64,000 bases of DNA, taken from NCBI RefSeq assembly GCF_030020805.1, contig NZ_CP125098.1:7855501-7919500 (forward strand), in the 5' to 3' direction. The translations under genes and the position numbers were made by a program. The notes below the pieces were generated by a model. It saw nothing but the letters and a program-made list of their open reading frames with translations, searched no databases and was not told where the DNA came from. This DNA comes from Paenibacillus sp. RC67. Lineage in GTDB: Bacteria > Bacillota > Bacilli > Paenibacillales > NBRC-103111. Below, one piece after another: positions 59,584 to 64,000 of this stretch; positions within the stretch are counted from its first letter, which is position 1; each line of letters begins with the position of its first letter.

Positions 59584-61406
59584 ATCGCAGCCTCCTCCAT
59601 TGTGTAAGGAAGCGTGAAGGTGACCTTCGTTCCTTGTCCCAATTCGGACTCAAGCAAAATCGTTCCTCCATGTGCCCTTACTATTTCCCGGGCAATCGAT
59701 AGACCTAGTCCAGTGCCTCCCATACTGCGCGATCTTGCCTTGTCCACCCTATAAAACCGTTCAAAAATACGGTTCAAGTCCTTCTTAGGAATACCGATGC
59801 CCGTATCCTGCACATTAACTTCCAGCAGATTGGGCTCAGGACGGTGAGCACGAATCGAGATATGCCCCCCATCCGGCGTATACTTGATCGCATTAGAAAC
59901 CAGATTGTCGAGCACTTGATCGATACGATCCCGATCCAGCATTATTTCATCTACAGAAGGCTCTACATCCATTTCTATCTCAATGCCACGATGCTCCATT
60001 TGGAATGAGAAGCGGTCTGCCACTTCTTCCAGCATCTCTTCAACATCCGTCAATTCTCTGCTTATAATAGCCTGCTTCGAATCGAGGCGTGACAGCTGCA
60101 ATAAGTCCGTTACAAGGCGAATCATTCGTTCGGTTTCATTGCGCGTTACACTGACGAATTTGCCTGCCAGCTTGGGCTCTTCTAACGCTCCGTCCTCCAA
60201 TGCCTCCAGATAGCTCTTTATCGTCGTCAACGGGGTTCTGAGCTCGTGTGAGACGTTAGCAACGAACTCCCGCCGGGATTCCTCCAGCTTCTCCTGATCC
60301 GTTACGTCCTGAAGCATCGCAATGGTGCTTGCCGAACCCTTTTCCTTACTGTAAACCGTCGTAAAGCTAACTCTAACGGACAAATGCTCCTCTTCAACTT
60401 CATGAAAAAACTGCAGCATCATCGTCGAATCCTCGACCGTTTGATGCTCCCTCATCGTTTCTCTAGTTATACCGAGTACCTCCGGAAGTGGTCGTCCCAG
60501 CGTCGTATCTTCATTCAACTGAAGAATTTGCTTCGCTCTCCGGTTGATGACCATCACTCTTCCATCATCGTCGGTTGCAATCAGCCCATCATTCATGTTG
60601 GTCAAGATGGAAGCCAGCTTCTCTTTTTCCTCTTCATTCAACGACAAGGCATCCTTAAGCCGCTCCATCATAAAATTGAACGTTTGCCCAAGCTGTCCGA
60701 TCTCGTCCTTACCCAGCACAGGAACTTTGTCATTAAATCGTCCCTCAGCAACAGCTGTAGCCTGCCGGGTTATCGCTTTAATTGGGCTGGTAATCGTAGC
60801 GGAGAGCATGATGCCCAAGGCAGCCGTCAAACCAAGAGCAATAATAGTACCCGTAATAAGAAATTGATTAATCCGGTTGATCGTATTATACAGCTCTTCC
60901 ATTGAGGCAATGATGTAAACTGCGCCGTTGACTTTAACTCCCGAAGCGACGGGCTTCGTTATAATCATTTTGCGAGCGCCGTCAAAATCGGTGAACATCC
61001 GCTGATTGTCCTTGATTCCCTGCAGAGCGCGAGTGACCTCGGGCTGCGTATTCTTTTGTCCTATAATAGCCTGATGCGTTACCATCGAAGTGGTCAGAAC
61101 AAATCCGTTCTGGTCAATGACCTGAATCTCCGATCCGCTGTTAGCGAACAGCTTGTTCACCACATCGTTCATCTCGGCATTCTTCTTAGTATCTCCTTGC
61201 GGGGTCTCCTCGTTTAAGTACTTCTCCACCCACTGAGTTAGCAATGCTGCCTGGATATTATGAGATTCAATAAAATCGTTTTTAAAATAGCTTTCCAGCG
61301 TCCTGACAAAATAAACCCCGATCAGCTGCATCGCTATAAGGATCAACAGCACATAGATAATGATGATCTTCGCTTGAATGGATTGAAAGAAACGAATTCC
61401 TTTCAT
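59580..61406 (-). CDS. walK: Sensor histidine kinase WalK
   Basis: This 608-residue kinase has two membrane helices (about 12-30 and 183-203) around an external cache-like domain, then HAMP, a PAS domain (about 265-370), the phosphoacceptor helix FVANVSHELRTPLTT (His near 387), and an ATPase domain with DQVLDNLVSNAIKYTP, DTGIGIPKKDLNRIFERFYR and GGTGLGLSIAREI. It senses the state of the cell wall and is essential in most Bacilli. It follows walR by four bases. Confidence 0.97.
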   Translation of the reverse strand: MKGIRFFQSIQAKIIIIYVLLILIAMQLIGVYFVRTLESYFKNDFIESHNIQAALLTQWVEKYLNEETPQGDTKKNAEMNDVVNKLFANSGSEIQVIDQNGFVLTTSMVTHQAIIGQKNTQPEVTRALQGIKDNQRMFTDFDGARKMIITKPVASGVKVNGAVYIIASMEELYNTINRINQFLITGTIIALGLTAALGIMLSATITSPIKAITRQATAVAEGRFNDKVPVLGKDEIGQLGQTFNFMMERLKDALSLNEEEKEKLASILTNMNDGLIATDDDGRVMVINRRAKQILQLNEDTTLGRPLPEVLGITRETMREHQTVEDSTMMLQFFHEVEEEHLSVRVSFTTVYSKEKGSASTIAMLQDVTDQEKLEESRREFVANVSHELRTPLTTIKSYLEALEDGALEEPKLAGKFVSVTRNETERMIRLVTDLLQLSRLDSKQAIISRELTDVEEMLEEVADRFSFQMEHRGIEIEMDVEPSVDEIMLDRDRIDQVLDNLVSNAIKYTPDGGHISIRAHRPEPNLLEVNVQDTGIGIPKKDLNRIFERFYRVDKARSRSMGGTGLGLSIAREIVRAHGGTILLESELGQGTKVTFTLPYTMEEAAI

Positions 61407-61410
61407 GGCG

Positions 61411-62127
61411 TCAGAAGCCTCCGTTTTTCGGATTTCTCATCATATATCCCAGCCCTCTGCGGGTCAGTATATATTCAGGACGGCTCGGATCATCCTCGAT
61501 TTTTTCCCTAAGCCGGCGAATCGTTACATCGACCGTTCTGACGTCACCGTAATATTCGAAACCCCAGACTGCCTGCAACAAATGCTCCCGGGTCATCACT
61601 TTACCGCTGTTTTTAGCCAAGTACTGCACCAGCTCGAACTCCCGATGCGTCAGATCCAACGCAGCTTCATCCTTATATACGACATACATATCGGTATCGA
61701 TAAACAAGCCTTGAATACGAAAGCCTTGCCTTGCTTCAGCTTCCGCCTGTGGGGCATTCTGCGCTTTCGTTTGCCGCCGCAAATGCGCTTTCACACGAGC
61801 CAGCAGCTCGCGTGTTCCAAAGGGCTTGGTCACATAATCGTCAGCCCCAAGCTCTAACCCAAGCACTTTATCAATTTCATTATCCTTGGCTGTCAGCATA
61901 ATGATGGGTGTATTGAGCCGAACACGCACTTCACGGCATACATCCATCCCGTCTTTCACCGGAAGCATGAGGTCGAGCAGAATCAGATCCGGCTCTTCCT
62001 TGAAGGCAAGCTCAACCGCCGTCCCTCCATCGTAAGCACAGATGACGTCATGCCCTTCCTTTTCCAAGTTAAACTTCAATATATCCGCAATCGGTTGTTC
62101 ATCATCGACAACGAGTATTTTCGCCAT
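61411..62127 (-). CDS. walR: Response regulator WalR
   Basis: This 238-residue OmpR-type regulator has a receiver domain (ILVVDDEQPIADIL; phosphorylated Asp52 in LLDLMLPVKDG; Lys in DDYVTKPFGTRELLARV) and a C-terminal winged helix (LDLTHREFELVQYLAKNSGKVMTREHLLQAVWG, VDVTIRRLREKIEDDPSRPEYILTRRGLGYMM). It controls autolysins and wall metabolism with WalK. First gene of the wal operon. Confidence 0.97.
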   Translation of the reverse strand: MAKILVVDDEQPIADILKFNLEKEGHDVICAYDGGTAVELAFKEEPDLILLDLMLPVKDGMDVCREVRVRLNTPIIMLTAKDNEIDKVLGLELGADDYVTKPFGTRELLARVKAHLRRQTKAQNAPQAEAEARQGFRIQGLFIDTDMYVVYKDEAALDLTHREFELVQYLAKNSGKVMTREHLLQAVWGFEYYGDVRTVDVTIRRLREKIEDDPSRPEYILTRRGLGYMMRNPKNGGF

Positions 62128-62216
62128 TTCTTTCGATCACCGCCTATGAACAAACTTAACCTAAATGACCTTCTTTACCCAAATAACTGTATTCCTATCT
62201 TACCACACCTTGATGC

Positions 62217-62267
62217 AAAAAGAGACATGGTCAAGCAGGTTTCCCTGCTTTTTCCATGCCTCTTTTT
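62217..62267 (-). terminator. Terminator of the M23 peptidase gene
   Basis: AAAGAGGCATGG and CCATGTCTCTTT form the outer stem with an inner AGCAGG/CCTGCT helix, followed on the minus strand by TTTTTG. It separates the peptidase from the wal promoter region. Confidence 0.88.
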
Positions 62268-62306
62268 CTGCAAATAGTATCTCTTATATAAACGATGAAT
62301 GAGTGC

Positions 62307-63863
62307 TTAACGACTCAGATATTTCAAAGGATTTTGCGGTGAATCACTTTGCTGAACTTCAAAATGCAAGTGAACTCCAGTGGAATCGCCTGTACTGCCC
62401 ATATAACCGATTTTTTCGCCCTTCTCGACGATTTTGCCGACACTTGTATAGATCTGACTCAAATGCCCATAAAGCGTCTTATAACCGTTCATATGGTCAA
62501 TGATGATGCAATTGCCGTAACCGCTTTTTACGCCGGCAAAGATGACTTTACCGTTATCGGATGCCATAATATTTTTGTTAGGAGACGTTAAGTCGACTCC
62601 TTTGTGGAACACGCCCCACCGGGTACCGAATGTACTCGTAATGGTGGAAGATAGGACCGGCCAAGCGAATTTCCCCGAGCCTTCACCCTTAATGACCTTC
62701 GTTCCTTTACGTACAACAGCTTTGATCGGTTCTTGAGTCACTTGCTCGCTCAGCACCGTTTCATCTGTCATCAATCCGTTTACTTTCGTAACCTGGATCA
62801 TGACCTGTTTCATTCCATTCTGGCCTTGTTTAATAACTTGTGTAGTCCCTGCACGCATGCTATCGTCCGTCTGATATTCCGTATCATACTGAATCTCTTG
62901 GGACTCGGCAAATTTCTCCACTGTTCGTACAGCAAGCTTTGGCTGCAATACGGTTAAGTCGAGCTGTTGGCCTACTTTAATCATATCATCGCTAATGTTA
63001 GGGTTATTCTGATAGATGACCTGCTTTGGAATATCGAGCTTCTTAGCTATGCAGGATACGCAATCGCCCTTTTCAACTGTATACTTGGTCGGCTGCACGT
63101 CCCCGGTCTCCAGCTTTTTCTTAAGCTCCTCCGGACTCATGACATCCTGTGGTTGAATCTTGATTTCTTTCAACTCTACCTTTTGTACGAACTCTACCTT
63201 TTGTAATTCTACTTCAGCAGGTGCTGCTGGTGACGCCGATAGAACTCTGACTTTCCCGGAGTCTTTCTTCTTCTCTAGCGCTGTGCTCTTAATATCCTCC
63301 AACAACTGGTCCGCCGTCTGTTCATCCTTGAGGACACCCATCGGGTTTCCATCAACAACAAGCTCGGTTCCAACCGGATAGGCTGTAACCGAATCAGCTA
63401 CTTTTTCCAATACCTTTTGATCATTCGTCTCCGGCATGAAAACCCTTTCAACCTGGAATGTGACCTCAGGCTCCTTGACCTTCATCCGAACAAACGAATT
63501 ATTCGTCAGCTCTTGCGTCTTCGCTTGCTTAGCTTCTTCTACTTCTGTCGTATTCTCGACGGTTCCGACGTCTTCCCCATCAATAGAAACGTGGTACACA
63601 TTTTTCAATCCTGCATGTACAAATGTATTGCCACCCCATACTACTGCGGTAACTACGCCCAATACAGAGATGGTCTTAACCAAAGTCCATTTATGTAAAA
63701 AAGAATTATTATTCGTTTGTTGAGCAACTGGCTCTATTTGATCTTCCGTTGTTGGCTCGACTCTCGTCTTGGCAGTCAAGTTGCGCAATTGAATGGAAGA
63801 GAGCTTCTGCTTGGACTTGTCCAATTTCTCCTTGATCCAACTCATTCCCTTGAAAACTGTCAT
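62307..63863 (-). CDS. M23 peptidoglycan endopeptidase with LysM and G5 domains
   Basis: This 518-residue protein has a cytoplasmic N terminus of about 55 residues, one membrane helix (about 60-80), a long external stretch, a LysM domain (about 265-310, KYTVEKGDCVSCIAKKLDI...IYQNNPN), a G5 domain (about 312-390; QEIQYDTEYQTDDSMRAGTTQVIKQGQNG) and a C-terminal M23 domain (about 400-515). The zinc ligands are visible in HKGVDL and GVHLHFE. It should cut peptidoglycan cross-links. It lies upstream of walR, and such genes are often WalR targets. AAAGGAG precedes the ATG. Confidence 0.94.
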   Translation of the reverse strand: MTVFKGMSWIKEKLDKSKQKLSSIQLRNLTAKTRVEPTTEDQIEPVAQQTNNNSFLHKWTLVKTISVLGVVTAVVWGGNTFVHAGLKNVYHVSIDGEDVGTVENTTEVEEAKQAKTQELTNNSFVRMKVKEPEVTFQVERVFMPETNDQKVLEKVADSVTAYPVGTELVVDGNPMGVLKDEQTADQLLEDIKSTALEKKKDSGKVRVLSASPAAPAEVELQKVEFVQKVELKEIKIQPQDVMSPEELKKKLETGDVQPTKYTVEKGDCVSCIAKKLDIPKQVIYQNNPNISDDMIKVGQQLDLTVLQPKLAVRTVEKFAESQEIQYDTEYQTDDSMRAGTTQVIKQGQNGMKQVMIQVTKVNGLMTDETVLSEQVTQEPIKAVVRKGTKVIKGEGSGKFAWPVLSSTITSTFGTRWGVFHKGVDLTSPNKNIMASDNGKVIFAGVKSGYGNCIIIDHMNGYKTLYGHLSQIYTSVGKIVEKGEKIGYMGSTGDSTGVHLHFEVQQSDSPQNPLKYLSR

Positions 63864-64000
63864 AATCTACTCCTTTTAAGCCGTTTTCTACGAAAAATAC
63901 ATAAATAAACCTAAAACTAGGCACAATAACCATATAAGATGACTCCTTTTATCAATTTACCACAATTCGTCTTCTTTTTTCAACAATATTCACGGGTCTG

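Overview
The window looks like chromosome of a Paenibacillus-type member of the Bacillales. Support comes from a walR-walK-yycH-yycI-yycJ-htrA-CxxH/CxxC-rlmH block in the order usual for that group, a guanine riboswitch ahead of xpt-pbuX, a very large pectin-degrading protein with S-layer homology repeats, an ECF sigma factor paired with a DUF4179 protein, Fur-type sites, and strong AGGAGG ribosome binding sites. I saw no tRNA, rRNA, CRISPR array, prophage or intact transposase.

Layout. 1-1634 (minus): pbuX (cut by the window edge) and xpt under a guanine riboswitch and terminator. 1943-6645: a CotH-family lipoprotein, a DUF4956 membrane protein and a VTC-type polyphosphate polymerase domain protein, divergent from a membrane-anchored purple-acid-phosphatase-like enzyme. 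6713-6977: a 265-bp nested palindrome between convergent genes. 6978-13749 (minus): rlmN, a secreted pectate lyase, a zinc-ribbon/SPFH/TM2 envelope-type operon and a lipase, with one tiny plus-strand membrane peptide. 13851-21195 (plus): a membrane protein plus acetyltransferase behind TetR-like dyads, a YtrA-type GntR regulator with its ABC transporter, and an AraC regulator followed by a Fur-controlled siderophore uptake set lacking an ATPase. 21319-26762: DUF4180, a ferredoxin-NADP reductase-like flavoprotein, and a divergent complete siderophore ABC system; both divergent genes have their own Fur box.

26946-41094 (minus): a secreted histidine phosphatase, a chromate transporter, the roughly 2571-residue protein combining pectinesterase, pectate lyase, nine FN3 and three SLH modules, then a solute-binding lipoprotein and a membrane AraC-type sensor with no permease genes. 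41229-43022 (plus): ECF sigma and its DUF4179 partner. 43053-53450 (minus): mixed housekeeping and accessory genes, including a UDG-like protein, GIY-YIG protein, BlaI-M56 pair, HAD phosphatase, two YdcZ-type transporters around a Crp/Fnr regulator, a threonine-aldolase-like enzyme, a frameshifted marR, two SDR dehydrogenases with a palindromic operator cluster, and an AT-rich methyltransferase.

53638-63863 (mostly minus): a hypothetical protein, rlmH, the CxxH/CxxC peptide, htrA, the walRKHIJ cell-wall regulon core and an upstream LysM/G5/M23 peptidase. The functional themes are pectin use at the cell surface, iron acquisition, and envelope homeostasis. The least understood parts are the CotH-DUF4956-VTC cluster, the palindromic element at 6713-6977, and the orphan sensor/binding-protein pair next to the giant pectinase. 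All functions are assigned by reading motifs and context; no database search was possible.
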